Origin: Solwaraspora sp. WMMD791
Lineage (GTDB): Bacteria > Actinomycetota > Actinomycetes > Mycobacteriales > Micromonosporaceae
Assembly: GCF_029581195.1 (NCBI RefSeq)
Contig: NZ_CP120737.1
Span: 6,425,001-6,489,000, forward strand
Direction of reading: 5' to 3'
Length of the DNA: 64,000 nt
The first letter of the stretch is position 1, and the number at the start of each line of letters is the position of its first letter. The translations under genes and the position numbers were made by a program. The notes beneath the pieces were generated by a model. That model made no database searches, was not told where the DNA came from, and was given only the letters and a program-made list of their open reading frames with translations. Shown one piece after another: positions 1 through 8,760 of this stretch.

Positions 1-648
1 GCCTCCGCGTTGGCGATCGCCGAGCAGGCCCGGCCCGGCATGACCGAACACGAGGTGGCCCGGATCATCGAGGACAGCTACCTGGCCGACGGTGGGATCA
101 ACGGCATCCACTTCATGGTCGCGACCCAGATGTCCGATCCGCGCGGCGGTGTGCCCTGCCAGCACCAGGCCGACCGTCGACTGCAGGTCGGTGACGCCCT
201 CGTCGCGGAGCTCAGCACGAACTACGCCGGCTACTCCGCCCAGGTCCTGCGCAGCTACACGATCGGCGCGCACCCGACACCGCTGTACGCCCGACTGCAC
301 GACGTCGCGCTCGAGGTCTTCGACGCCGTCTGCGCGGCGATCCGGCCCGGTGCGACGGTGTCGGACATCCTCGACGCGGCGGAGGTCGCCCAACGGCAGG
401 GCTTCACCATCTACGACGACCTGGTGCACGGCTGCGCCCAACTGCCGGCCATCGTCCGTACCCGGCAGACCTACCGGGGCGAACCCGAGGGCTTCGTGTA
501 CCAGGAGGGGATGTGCCTGGTCGTGCAGCCCAACGTGGTGACGCCGGACGGCCTCGCCGGGGTCCAGTACGGCGAGATGTTCCGGGTCACCGCGTCCGGA
601 CTCGAATCGTTGCACGCGGTGCCGCGCGAGTTCTTCCGGTGCGGCTGA
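1..648 (+). CDS. M24 (aminopeptidase P-like) family protein, 5' truncated by window edge
   Basis: The reading frame is open from base 1, so the true start lies upstream. The visible part has the pita-bread fold pattern of M24 metallopeptidases and creatinase-like proteins. Segments that normally carry the five metal ligands are recognisable but altered: the first Asp is Glu (GDALVAEL), the second is Gln (GYSAQVLRSY), the fourth-position Glu is Gln (GMCLVVQP) and the last Glu is Gly. Only the His in VHGCAQ is kept. This suggests a metal-free relative or a changed function rather than an active aminopeptidase. The next gene begins 4 bases after its stop, so it is probably co-transcribed with the MFS exporter. 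Substrate unknown. Confidence 0.7.
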   Translation, partial: ASALAIAEQARPGMTEHEVARIIEDSYLADGGINGIHFMVATQMSDPRGGVPCQHQADRRLQVGDALVAELSTNYAGYSAQVLRSYTIGAHPTPLYARLHDVALEVFDAVCAAIRPGATVSDILDAAEVAQRQGFTIYDDLVHGCAQLPAIVRTRQTYRGEPEGFVYQEGMCLVVQPNVVTPDGLAGVQYGEMFRVTASGLESLHAVPREFFRCG

Positions 649-652
649 CCGC

Positions 653-1951
653 GTGACCACCACCGACAGCCAGGACCGGACGCAGCGCAGGTCCCTGCGC
701 CAGCGTCTGGTCATCGACATCACCCCGCTGCGCGAGTCGCCCGACTTCCGGCGGCTGTGGACCGGACACGCCGTGGCGATCCTCGGCACCCAGATGACCC
801 GGGTCGCCGTGCCGTACCAGGTCTACGTGCTGACCGACTCCACCCTCATGGTGGGTCTGGCCAGCCTGGCCCAGCTCATTCCGCTGATGGTCTGCTCGCT
901 GCTGGGCGGTTCGGTCGCCGACGCCGTCGACCGTCGCCGCCTGCTGGTGGCCACCGAGAGCATGTTGGCAGTCGTCGTCGGCGGCCTGGCCCTGCTGGCC
1001 CTGCTCGACCGGCCACCGATCTGGGCCATCTTCGTCCTGGTGGCGGTCTCGGCCGGCCTGTCGGCGTTGGAGAGCCCGGCGCGCAGCGCCGCAGTGGCCG
1101 GCCTGGTCCGCCGGGAGGTGCTGCCGTCGGCGTTCGCGCTGAACCAGACCCTCACCCAGGTCGGCGCGATCGTCGGGCCGGCCGTCGCCGGCGTGATCAT
1201 CGCCGGGCTCGGGCTGTCCAGCACGTACGCGCTGAACGTCGCCACGTTCCTGGTCTCCATCGCGGTGCTCAGCCGGATGCGGCCGATGCCACCGGCGCAC
1301 GCCGTCACCAAGCCGGGGATCCGCTCGGTGATCGAGGGCCTGACCTACCTGCGGAGCAAGCCCGCGGTGCTGGGCTGCTTCCTCGCCGACCTCAACGCCA
1401 TGTTCTTCGGTATGCCCCGGGCGCTGTTCCCAGCGATCGCCCTCGGCCAGCTCGGCGGCGACGCGGTGACCGTCGGGCTGCTGCACGCCGCCCCGGGCGC
1501 GGGGGCCCTCATCGGTGCCCTCACCTCGGGCTGGGTCGTCGCGGTGACAAGACAGGGCCGGGCGGTGATCGTATCGATCACCGTGTGGGGTCTGGCGATC
1601 GCCGGGTTCGGCCTGTCGCACTGGCTGCCGCTGACCCTGGCCCTGCTCATGGTCGCTGGCGCCGCCGACGTCGTCTCGGCGGTGTTCCGCCAGACCGTCC
1701 TGCAGCTCAGCGTGCCGGACCATCTGCGGGGCCGGCTCTCGTCGGTCCACATCGGCGTGGTGACCGGGGGGCCGTTGCTCGGCGACGCGCGGGCCGGTGC
1801 GACGGCGAGCCTCACCAGTCCGGCGTTCGCGATGGTCTCCGGTGGTCTGGCCTGCGCGGTGATCATGGCGTTCCTCGGTTGGCGGCTGACGGCGCTGCGC
1901 CGGTGGACGCTCGCCGACGCCGAGATCGACCGTCGGGAGAACGGGAGCTGA
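653..1951 (+). CDS. MFS transporter, EntS-like
   Basis: A 432-residue membrane protein with about 12 hydrophobic segments. It has the N-terminal pattern of the MFS_3/EntS group: a cytoplasmic start, then SPDFRRLWTGHAVAILGTQM, and the loop motif GGSVADAVDRRRLL. This group exports siderophores and other small hydrophobic compounds, often under proton exchange. The GTG start lies 4 bases after the stop of the M24-like gene, indicating an operon. The substrate cannot be read from the sequence. Confidence 0.85.
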   Translation: MTTTDSQDRTQRRSLRQRLVIDITPLRESPDFRRLWTGHAVAILGTQMTRVAVPYQVYVLTDSTLMVGLASLAQLIPLMVCSLLGGSVADAVDRRRLLVATESMLAVVVGGLALLALLDRPPIWAIFVLVAVSAGLSALESPARSAAVAGLVRREVLPSAFALNQTLTQVGAIVGPAVAGVIIAGLGLSSTYALNVATFLVSIAVLSRMRPMPPAHAVTKPGIRSVIEGLTYLRSKPAVLGCFLADLNAMFFGMPRALFPAIALGQLGGDAVTVGLLHAAPGAGALIGALTSGWVVAVTRQGRAVIVSITVWGLAIAGFGLSHWLPLTLALLMVAGAADVVSAVFRQTVLQLSVPDHLRGRLSSVHIGVVTGGPLLGDARAGATASLTSPAFAMVSGGLACAVIMAFLGWRLTALRRWTLADAEIDRRENGS

Positions 1952-1995
1952 CGCATGACGACGTACCCGCACGATCGCCACGCCACCCGGTCGCC

Positions 1996-2013
1996 TCGAT
2001 TCTGTAGAATCGA
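1996..2013. promoter_or_regulatory. Palindromic operator candidate upstream of the GntR gene
   Basis: TCGATTCTGTAGAATCGA is a perfect dyad with 8-bp arms and a GT centre, 57 bp before the GntR start. It is much more AT-rich than its surroundings. Size and position fit an autoregulatory site for a FadR-type GntR dimer, but binding is inferred only. Confidence 0.45.
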
Positions 2014-2069
2014 AGCGTTGCCGGGTGTGCCGAGGGGCGCGCTCCAGGGGGAGAATCGAGGGCAGGACC

Positions 2070-2753
2070 GTGTCGTTCGCGGACCACGGGACCACGTCGT
2101 TCGCCGGAATCTCGGGGACCGTGCACGAGCGCGTCCGGGACTGGATGCGCTCGGCGATCGTCGACGGCACCCTCAAACCGGGATCACGGATCGTCCAGAC
2201 CGAGATCGCGCAGCTGCTGGGCGTCAGCCCCACCCCGGTCCGCGAAGCGATGCGCGACCTGGCCGCCGAAGGGCTGATCAAGGTCCATGCCCGGAAGGTG
2301 GCCACCGTCACCGCCATCGACGCCGCCGAGCTGCGCGACATCCGGCTGCTGCGCGAGACCCTCGAAGGGCTGGCGGCCCGGCTCTGCGCCGAACGGATCA
2401 CCGAGGCGGAGCTGAACAAGGCCGAACGGATGCAGGAAGAAATGGAACGCGACCCGGACCTCGGCAAGTACGTCGAGCTCAACCGGGCGTTCCACCTCTA
2501 CCTGTACGACGCCGCCCGGTCACCCCGGCTCACCCAGATGCTGCTGTCGCTGCGGACCGCCACACCGGGGATGCTCTCGGTCGCCTTCATGCGGTCCAAG
2601 GAACGCCGCCTCGACGGCCTCGACGAGCACCGACGTTTCCTCAAAGCCTGCCGCGACCGGGACCTCGACGCCGCCGAGGCCATCTTCCGGACCCACTCGT
2701 CCGCCGCCTTCCACGAAATGGAAGCCTTCCTGGAACACCGACCGATCGACTGA
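2070..2753 (+). CDS. GntR family transcriptional regulator, FadR subfamily (FCD domain)
   Basis: A 227-residue regulator. An N-terminal winged helix (about residues 15-80, with QTEIAQLLGVSPTPVREAMR as the recognition region) is followed by an all-helical FCD ligand-binding domain ending near HSSAAFHEME. FCD proteins of this kind bind carboxylates through a metal site. GTG at 2070 is chosen because AGGGCAGG lies about 5 bases upstream; an in-frame GTG at 2025 has no such site. The gene sits between two MFS transporter genes and probably controls one or both. The palindrome at 1996-2013 is the likely operator. Confidence 0.85.
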   Translation: MSFADHGTTSFAGISGTVHERVRDWMRSAIVDGTLKPGSRIVQTEIAQLLGVSPTPVREAMRDLAAEGLIKVHARKVATVTAIDAAELRDIRLLRETLEGLAARLCAERITEAELNKAERMQEEMERDPDLGKYVELNRAFHLYLYDAARSPRLTQMLLSLRTATPGMLSVAFMRSKERRLDGLDEHRRFLKACRDRDLDAAEAIFRTHSSAAFHEMEAFLEHRPID

Positions 2754-2787
2754 GCCACCGGCGGGCCCACCATCCGGGGGCCGACCG

Positions 2788-4026
2788 GTGAGCGACCCGG
2801 ACCGCCGCCCGGCCCGGACCCGGCTGGCCGGCGCCGTACCCCCGCTGTTGGTCTTCTTCAACCCACTCACCCAGCTCGCGTACATTCCGATCTCGGTCGG
2901 CCTGGGACGCAGCCTCGATCTCAGCCCGGCCCAGATCGGCATCACCATCGGCGCGCACAGCGTCGCCACCGCGGCCGCCGGCGTCTTCACCGGACCGCTG
3001 CTCGACCTCGTCCCGGTACGCCGGATCCTGCTCCCCGGCATGCTCGTCAACGCGGTCGTGTCGATCCTGCTGTGCCTGTACCAGAGCTACGCCGTCCTCA
3101 CCGCCGGCCGGCTGCTCACCGGATTCGCCAGCGGCGCGGTCGCGCTCTGCGGCCAGGCACTCGTCGCCGACCTGACCCAGGGTGACCCGAAGGCCCGCGA
3201 CCGGGGCTACTCACTGCTGCAGACCTTCGTCAGCATGGGCGCCGCCTCGGCGCTCGCGCTCGGCGCGTTCGCCGCCTCCCTGGACCGACCGGTCCTCGTC
3301 TTCGCCGTCGGCGCGGTCTACGCGACCGTCCTGCTCGGCGTGGTGGTGGCAGCCCGACTCGGCCGCGACCGCCCACCCGCCGCCCACGCACCCGACCTGC
3401 CGGTACGCCGCCGGATCGGGCTGACCCTGCGGTCGATCGGCCGGATGCTGGCGCAGCACCGGCGGCGCTGGCTGATCCTGTCCAGCATCGGGATCGGGCT
3501 GGTGATGCAGGGCAGCCACTTCGGTGTCAGCGTGCTGCTCGACCGGCTCGCCGACGATCTGAGCACGCTGGAGCGGGTCGGGGTGTCGATCCTCATTCCC
3601 TGTGGCGTCTTCACCGGCAGCTTCATCAACCGGATGTCGCTGCGGCGGATCACCCGCGAGCAGTTGTTCACCCGCCTCTACCTGGTCATTCCGTTCGCGG
3701 CAGCCGCCTACGCGGCGGTCGCGCTCGCGGCACTGCACGTCGGGGCCGTCGCGCTGACTCTCGTCCTGCTCGGCACCTGCCTGGGTGCCCTGATGCCGCT
3801 GTCCATGGCGATCAGCGTCAACTGGAACCCGGAGCTGCGCGCGACAGCCGCCGCCACCGAAGCCCTCTCCCGCAGCGTCGGGCAGACCACCGGCCCGATC
3901 GCGGTCGGCGCGCTGGTCGCCGTCGGCGGTGTCGGCACCGTCGGCGTGGTGGTCTTCGGCGCGACCCTGCTCGGGCTCGCAGCCTCCCGCTACATCTTCA
4001 CCGCCCGGCCCGCTCCACCCGGCTGA
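2788..4026 (+). CDS. MFS transporter
   Basis: A 412-residue protein with about 12 predicted membrane helices and the usual central cytoplasmic loop near residue 205. Its early segment VFFNPLTQLAYIPISVGLGR and the helix-2/3 loop resemble drug/sugar exporters of the YdhP/AraJ type. The GTG start lies 34 bases after the GntR stop, so the regulator and this exporter are probably one unit. A strong dyad follows the stop. Substrate unknown. Confidence 0.8.
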   Translation: MSDPDRRPARTRLAGAVPPLLVFFNPLTQLAYIPISVGLGRSLDLSPAQIGITIGAHSVATAAAGVFTGPLLDLVPVRRILLPGMLVNAVVSILLCLYQSYAVLTAGRLLTGFASGAVALCGQALVADLTQGDPKARDRGYSLLQTFVSMGAASALALGAFAASLDRPVLVFAVGAVYATVLLGVVVAARLGRDRPPAAHAPDLPVRRRIGLTLRSIGRMLAQHRRRWLILSSIGIGLVMQGSHFGVSVLLDRLADDLSTLERVGVSILIPCGVFTGSFINRMSLRRITREQLFTRLYLVIPFAAAAYAAVALAALHVGAVALTLVLLGTCLGALMPLSMAISVNWNPELRATAAATEALSRSVGQTTGPIAVGALVAVGGVGTVGVVVFGATLLGLAASRYIFTARPAPPG

Positions 4027-4053
4027 TCCAGGCGGACCACTACTGCGGCAGAG

Positions 4054-4095
4054 CAGTGTTCCTCCAGGGAATAGTTATTCCCTGGAGGAACACTG
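4054..4095. terminator. Perfect 20-bp-arm dyad, probable bidirectional terminator
   Basis: Arms 4054-4073 and 4076-4095 are perfect reverse complements with a 2-base GT centre. The element lies 28 bp after the MFS stop and has no T tract. The inner sequence is GGAATA-GT-TATTCC and the outer arm carries TTCCT/AGGAA. The same layout recurs at 59342-59385 with different 4-base connectors. Confidence 0.6.
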
Positions 4096-4237
4096 TCCGG
4101 ACCGGTTCACCGGCCCACCCGACGCTTGACAGATTCTGACCCGTGCGCGCCGAAAAGTTGTTGGTCCACGGCTGACCGCGTCCTCCAGCACACCTCCGGC
4201 CCTTTGGTCGGCAGGTGACGTGAGGCGAGGTGGCGAG

Positions 4238-5071
4238 ATGATCTACACGAGTTCCGGTGTCGGGTCGGCGCGGCGGTGGATCCGGTGGTGGCCGGCGGCG
4301 ACGGCCGTCGCTGCGGTGGCCCTGGGCGGGCTGCTGCTGTTGGCATTGGTTGCCTGCGGCTCCGGCACCGGCCGGCTCAGCGGACATCCGGACGCTGATG
4401 ACGCGGCCGGGTCGGCCGGGCTCGGGGGCGCGCCGGCCGCGACCGGCTCCAGCGGTGCCGGCCCGGCCGACGGCGGTCCGGCCGGCTCCGGCGGCGACCA
4501 TGGCGACGACGGCGGTGCGGAGCACGATCCGGGCGGCAGCGGCGGGAACGGCGGGAACGGGGACGACACCGGAGTCGAGGTGACGGCGGCTGCCGAGGAC
4601 TGCGTCGGCTACGACCCGGCGAACCTCACCATCCAGCAGCAGGGTGACGCCTGGCTGATGCGCGACGGCAACCACGCCATCAAGAACTTCGCCACCAAGG
4701 CCGACGCCGAGGACGGGGTCAAGGTGGCCCGCAACTGGACGCGGATCTGCTACATCGGCCGGGGCAACGACCGCCCCGACCGGCACCGCTACATCGTCAC
4801 CTACTTCCAAGGCCCGTCCGGCCTGCCGTTCGGGCTCGCCCCGCGCTTCGACTGCATCCCGTACGACCCGGTGGAGCTGGCGGTGCACGGACCCGACGGC
4901 GGCGGCTGGGAGCTACGGGCCGCGGCCACCCCGCTGCTGGTCCTGGCGAGCGCGGCCGATGCCGAACGGGCCCGGCTCGTCGCCGGCGGCAACCGCCAGC
5001 TCTGCGTGATCGGGCAGGGCAACGGCATGCCCGACCCGGCCCGCTACCAGCTGGAACATTGGCGACAGTAA
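4238..5071 (+). CDS. Secreted lipoprotein with a duplicated C-terminal domain, function unknown
   Basis: A 277-residue protein. ATG 4238 is preceded by a GAGG-rich stretch; an in-frame GTG at 4220 is possible. A membrane segment at about residues 15-35 ends in the lipobox LVAC, so it is probably lipid-anchored outside the cell. A Gly/Ala/Asp-rich linker (about 45-115) follows. Two related domains come next: DCVGYDPANL...ADAED...CYIGRGNDRPDRHRY, then DCIPYDPVEL...ADAER...CVIGQGNGMPDPARY, each of about 70 residues with two conserved Cys. Both end in an IGxGNxxPDxxRY signature. I do not recognise the family. The sigma factor gene starts 38 bp downstream. Confidence 0.75.
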   Translation: MIYTSSGVGSARRWIRWWPAATAVAAVALGGLLLLALVACGSGTGRLSGHPDADDAAGSAGLGGAPAATGSSGAGPADGGPAGSGGDHGDDGGAEHDPGGSGGNGGNGDDTGVEVTAAAEDCVGYDPANLTIQQQGDAWLMRDGNHAIKNFATKADAEDGVKVARNWTRICYIGRGNDRPDRHRYIVTYFQGPSGLPFGLAPRFDCIPYDPVELAVHGPDGGGWELRAAATPLLVLASAADAERARLVAGGNRQLCVIGQGNGMPDPARYQLEHWRQ

Positions 5072-5109
5072 ACGTCGCCGCCTGGACCGTGCCGCCTAGC
5101 ATCACCGGC

Positions 5110-6630
5110 ATGGACGACCGGGCCGTCGTGGCCGCGCTGGTTGCCGGTGACCCGCGCGGCCTCGACAGCGCGTACCGGGCGTACGCCGACCGGCTGTACA
5201 CGTACTGCCGGTTTCTGCTGCGCGACGCCGACGCGGCGGCCGACGCGGTGCACGACACGTTCGTCCTGGCCGGGCAGCGAGCGGCGCAGCTGCGCGACCC
5301 GGACCGGCTGCGCCCGTGGCTGTACGCCATCGCCCGTAACGAGTGCCTGCGGGTGATGCGTGGCCGGCTACGTCACCTGCCGTTGGAGGAGGCCGGCCAG
5401 CTGCCGGCCGTGTCGGTCGACCCGGTCACCGGGCTGGGTGCCGAGCAGATCCGCGAGCTGGTCTGGGCCGCCGCAGTCGGACTCAACCCCGGCGACCGGC
5501 AGGTGTTCGAGCTGGCCGTGCGGCACGAACTCTCCGCCGCCGAGGTCGGTGCGGTGCTCGGCGTCTCGGACAGTCACGCGCACGCCCGGCTGTCCCGGGT
5601 GCGGGCTCAACTCGAACGGGCCGTCGGCGCACTGTTGGTGGCCCGGACCGGCACCGCCGACTGCGCCGATCTGGCCGGGCTGCTGCGCGGCTGGGACGGC
5701 ACCCTCACGGTGCTGTTGCGCAAACGGGTCAGCCGGCACATCGACGGCTGTACCACCTGTACCGACCGGCGCCGGCAGCAGGTGCACCCGGCGGCGCTGT
5801 TCTCCGCGTACGCGACGCTGCCGCTGCTCGCCGTACCGGCAGATCTCTGGCCCCGGCTGGTGTCGACCCACACCGATCCGGCCGAGGCGGCGGCCCGTGC
5901 CCGGATCGACCGCCGGGCCGCCCGATTCGACCCTTTGACCGGGTTTCCCCGCCGGTCGCCCGGGTCACCTGGCCGGCGGACGACCGCGGTCGCGGCGGCG
6001 GCCGGAGTGCTGGCGTTGCTGCTCGGCGGTGCCGTCATGGTTCCCCGGCTCGGCGCGGTCGACGACACTGCCCGGCCAGCACCTGAGCCGCCACCGACGC
6101 TGGCCGCTCCGGTGTCGGCGGCGCCGACCCGCACCGCCGGGCCGACCAGTTCTTTGCCGCCGACGGCCTCGGTGCCGCCCACCACCCTGCCGCCGGGCGG
6201 CGATGCGCCCCCGTCGGACTCGCCGACACCAGCGCCGCCGTTGACCGTTCAGGCAGAGGCAACGGTCACCTGCACCGGATCCAGTCGGTACCGGCTGCGG
6301 GTGGTCGCCACTGTCACCGGCGGCCTTGCCGAGTCGGCGGTGCTCACCTGGACCGCTGGTGGGGGCCACCCGTCGCCGGACGCCGGCCCGACGACCGCAC
6401 CGACGTCCGGGTCCGGTCCGGGTGGGCCCGGTGGCCTCGTCGCTCCGGGTTCGCAGCCCGCCCGAGGCGGCGAGGTGACGATGACCGTCACGGGCGGCAC
6501 GATGACCGGCCAGGTCGAGCAGGTGGCCGTGGCGACGGTGACCTGGCGGGTCACCGTCGTCGACGCCGATGGGCGACGGGCCGGTGCCGGGCCGTACCCG
6601 GTCACCAACCCGTGCCCTGCGCCGGGCTGA
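5110..6630 (+). CDS. ECF-type RNA polymerase sigma factor with zinc-finger-like, membrane and extracellular C-terminal extension
   Basis: A 506-residue protein, far longer than the usual 170-200 of ECF sigma factors. Region 2 (about 15-85; AVHDTFVLAGQRAAQL, RPWLYAIARNECLRV) and region 4 (about 120-170; ELSAAEVGAVLGVSDSHAHA) bind the promoter elements. After them comes HIDGCTTC (about 210-217), like the zinc-binding anti-sigma motif. A single membrane helix (about 294-313), a Pro/Thr-rich linker and a beta-rich C-terminal domain outside the cell follow. The protein thus joins sigma and an anti-sigma-like sensor. ATG 5110 is the family-like start; an upstream in-frame ATG at 5059 would overlap the lipoprotein gene. 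Confidence 0.8.
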   Translation: MDDRAVVAALVAGDPRGLDSAYRAYADRLYTYCRFLLRDADAAADAVHDTFVLAGQRAAQLRDPDRLRPWLYAIARNECLRVMRGRLRHLPLEEAGQLPAVSVDPVTGLGAEQIRELVWAAAVGLNPGDRQVFELAVRHELSAAEVGAVLGVSDSHAHARLSRVRAQLERAVGALLVARTGTADCADLAGLLRGWDGTLTVLLRKRVSRHIDGCTTCTDRRRQQVHPAALFSAYATLPLLAVPADLWPRLVSTHTDPAEAAARARIDRRAARFDPLTGFPRRSPGSPGRRTTAVAAAAGVLALLLGGAVMVPRLGAVDDTARPAPEPPPTLAAPVSAAPTRTAGPTSSLPPTASVPPTTLPPGGDAPPSDSPTPAPPLTVQAEATVTCTGSSRYRLRVVATVTGGLAESAVLTWTAGGGHPSPDAGPTTAPTSGSGPGGPGGLVAPGSQPARGGEVTMTVTGGTMTGQVEQVAVATVTWRVTVVDADGRRAGAGPYPVTNPCPAPG

Positions 6631-6658
6631 CCGGCCGCTGCGCCGGGCTGACCTCCCG

Positions 6659-8593
6659 TTACGCGGCGGCGAGCGCCAGTGTGCCGATCGCCTTGCCCAA
6701 CGCTTCGGCCCGGTTGTCGTCGACGCCGTCCGCCCGGTTCATCAGCACCGCGACGGTGATGCCGGCGTCCGGATACATCTGCAGGTACGCGGTGGATCCG
6801 TCGGCGCCGCCGTTCTTGCCGATCCGCCGCTGACCGGCCTCGGAGTCGATGCTCCAGCCGTACGCGTAGCCCCAGCCGGTGTCGACCCACATCGCGTCCA
6901 GCGACTCCCCGCTCAGGATCTGCTCGTCGATCAGCTTGTCACCGAACACGGCCAGGTCCGACACCGAGGACTCCATTCCGCCGCCGAGCACCTTCCAGCT
7001 CACCTCGTCCGGGGCGAGTTCGTCGTTGGCCAGGTCGTAGAGGGTGGTCCGGCGTACCGACGTGTCGGAGACGTCCTCGGCGCGCAGCGTGCCCAGCCCG
7101 TACGGGCCGGTGAGCTCGTCGACCAGCAGATCGGCCACCGGCCGACCGGTGGCGCCTTCCAACGCCGCACCGAGGATGGTGTAGCCGTGGGTGCTGTAGT
7201 TGGCCGAGCCGACCGGGCAGACCAGGTCGCTTCCCCAGAACACCGGCGCGGCCGCGGTCGCCGAGGCGTACCAACTGCTGCCCAGGGTGGCGTCCTCGGC
7301 CTGCCACTGGGCCACGTCGGCGGGGTCGGCACCGTCGGCGGCCTCGGTGGCGGAGTAGTGCCGGACACAGCCCCGGTTGCTGACCACCTGCTCGACGCTG
7401 TACGTGTGGTGGGCGGGCAGACCGGCGATGGTGTCGGCGACCGGGTCGTCCCGGTCGATCACACCCTGCTCGTCCAGCCGTATGGTGAGCACTCCGGCGA
7501 TGCCCTTGGCCACCGACGCGATCCGCATGACGTGCCGGGAGTCCAGCCACACGTCCTGGTCGACGTCGGCGTGCCCGAAGCCGCGCAGGTAGCGGACCTC
7601 CCCGTCCTGCATGACCGCGACGCTGATCCCGGGCATGTCGAGGCTGTCCAACTCGTCGGTGATCAGGGCGTCGACCATCCGGCGCGGTTTCCAGTGCGGC
7701 CGATCACTGTTCTGTCGCCAGACGCCGGCGTACCGCACCCCGTCGGCGGTGTCGTAGCGTTCGAAGTTGATCAGGCGGTAGCCCTCGTCGACGTACCGGT
7801 TCCACCAGTTCAGGTACTGCTGCCAGGTGAGGTCGCTGCGCACCCACCAGCCCCGGTGGTCGTTCTGTACCCAGATCCCGGCGTAGCGCTGGCCGTCGTC
7901 GGTCGACGCCGAGTCGACCACCAGGGAGCGCAGCGTCGACCGGTACGTCTCGACCTTGCCCTGGTAGTCGTCCCGGGTCAGCGTCCGGTGCAGCCGCCAG
8001 TCCAGCGACTCGGCGTTGTCGACCCAGATCAGCGCGTACCGGGTGCCGGCACCGGTCCGGTAGATGTCGACGTCGATCGGTAGGCGCAGCTTGCGCTGCT
8101 CCCGGTAGTAGGCGTCGAACTCGGCTTCGGTCAGCCCGTACCGCATCGACCAGCCGTACCACTCCAGGTTCTGCACCCAGACCGCAGCGTAGAAACGGGT
8201 GTCGTCGACGACGTAGGTCTCGAAGTCGACGATCCGCATCCGGTCCCGCTTCGCCTGGGCGAACTCACGGTCGAAGCGGTCGGAGTCCATCGCGACGCGG
8301 ACCCGCCAGTCGCGGCCGTCGGTGTTGTACTGGAACACCGGCGCGAACCGTGCCCCGTTCGCGGTGACGTCGGCATCGATATCGATCACCATGAATCCGC
8401 CGTCGCGGTAGGTGTCGACCACGGCGTCGAAATCGGGTGCGGTCATGTTCTGCAGCGACGCCCACTCGACCTCGACCGGGTCGAAGGCCGCCGACGGCAG
8501 GCCGGGATGGGCGGCGGCTGGCGTACCGGCAAGAGCCGCTGCCGCTGCTGCCGTGACCAGCGCGGCGAGCAGACGTCGGGCGGTCGTACTCAT
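6659..8593 (-). CDS. Secreted serine hydrolase (beta-lactamase/polyglycine hydrolase-like) with N-terminal BTRD1 repeats
   Basis: A 644-residue protein with a signal peptide (1-28, cut after AAAH). About six tandem repeats (about 36-330) follow the pattern RYAxxWxQN...W of bacterial tandem repeat domain 1. The C-terminal domain is of the serine beta-lactamase/DD-peptidase fold: SVAK (SxxK) near residue 360, a Tyr motif in YSTHGY near 466 and KNGG in place of KTG near 592. The same architecture is known from secreted polyglycine hydrolases, so peptide cleavage or esterase activity is likelier than antibiotic resistance. It converges on the sigma factor gene with 28 bp between stops. Confidence 0.85.
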   Translation of the reverse strand: MSTTARRLLAALVTAAAAAALAGTPAAAHPGLPSAAFDPVEVEWASLQNMTAPDFDAVVDTYRDGGFMVIDIDADVTANGARFAPVFQYNTDGRDWRVRVAMDSDRFDREFAQAKRDRMRIVDFETYVVDDTRFYAAVWVQNLEWYGWSMRYGLTEAEFDAYYREQRKLRLPIDVDIYRTGAGTRYALIWVDNAESLDWRLHRTLTRDDYQGKVETYRSTLRSLVVDSASTDDGQRYAGIWVQNDHRGWWVRSDLTWQQYLNWWNRYVDEGYRLINFERYDTADGVRYAGVWRQNSDRPHWKPRRMVDALITDELDSLDMPGISVAVMQDGEVRYLRGFGHADVDQDVWLDSRHVMRIASVAKGIAGVLTIRLDEQGVIDRDDPVADTIAGLPAHHTYSVEQVVSNRGCVRHYSATEAADGADPADVAQWQAEDATLGSSWYASATAAAPVFWGSDLVCPVGSANYSTHGYTILGAALEGATGRPVADLLVDELTGPYGLGTLRAEDVSDTSVRRTTLYDLANDELAPDEVSWKVLGGGMESSVSDLAVFGDKLIDEQILSGESLDAMWVDTGWGYAYGWSIDSEAGQRRIGKNGGADGSTAYLQMYPDAGITVAVLMNRADGVDDNRAEALGKAIGTLALAAA

Positions 8594-8760
8594 CGGAGGG
8601 CTCCTCTCGTCGGCCCGGCGGGATGCCGGACAGGGTCAGGAGTCGGTGACCGCCGCACCGCCAACAACTTTCGCCCGTCGATGTCCGCGGCAGACAAGTG
8701 GCTGTGACCGAGGTCCTGCCCGGTCGACGGCACGTCGGTCGAACCGGCAGGATGTCCGGC

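Noticed and set aside
587-2482. Long minus-strand open frame of 631 codons opposite the MFS and GntR genes
   Set aside because: Arg/Pro/His-rich composition of a GC-rich antisense shadow; the plus strand codes for clear families.
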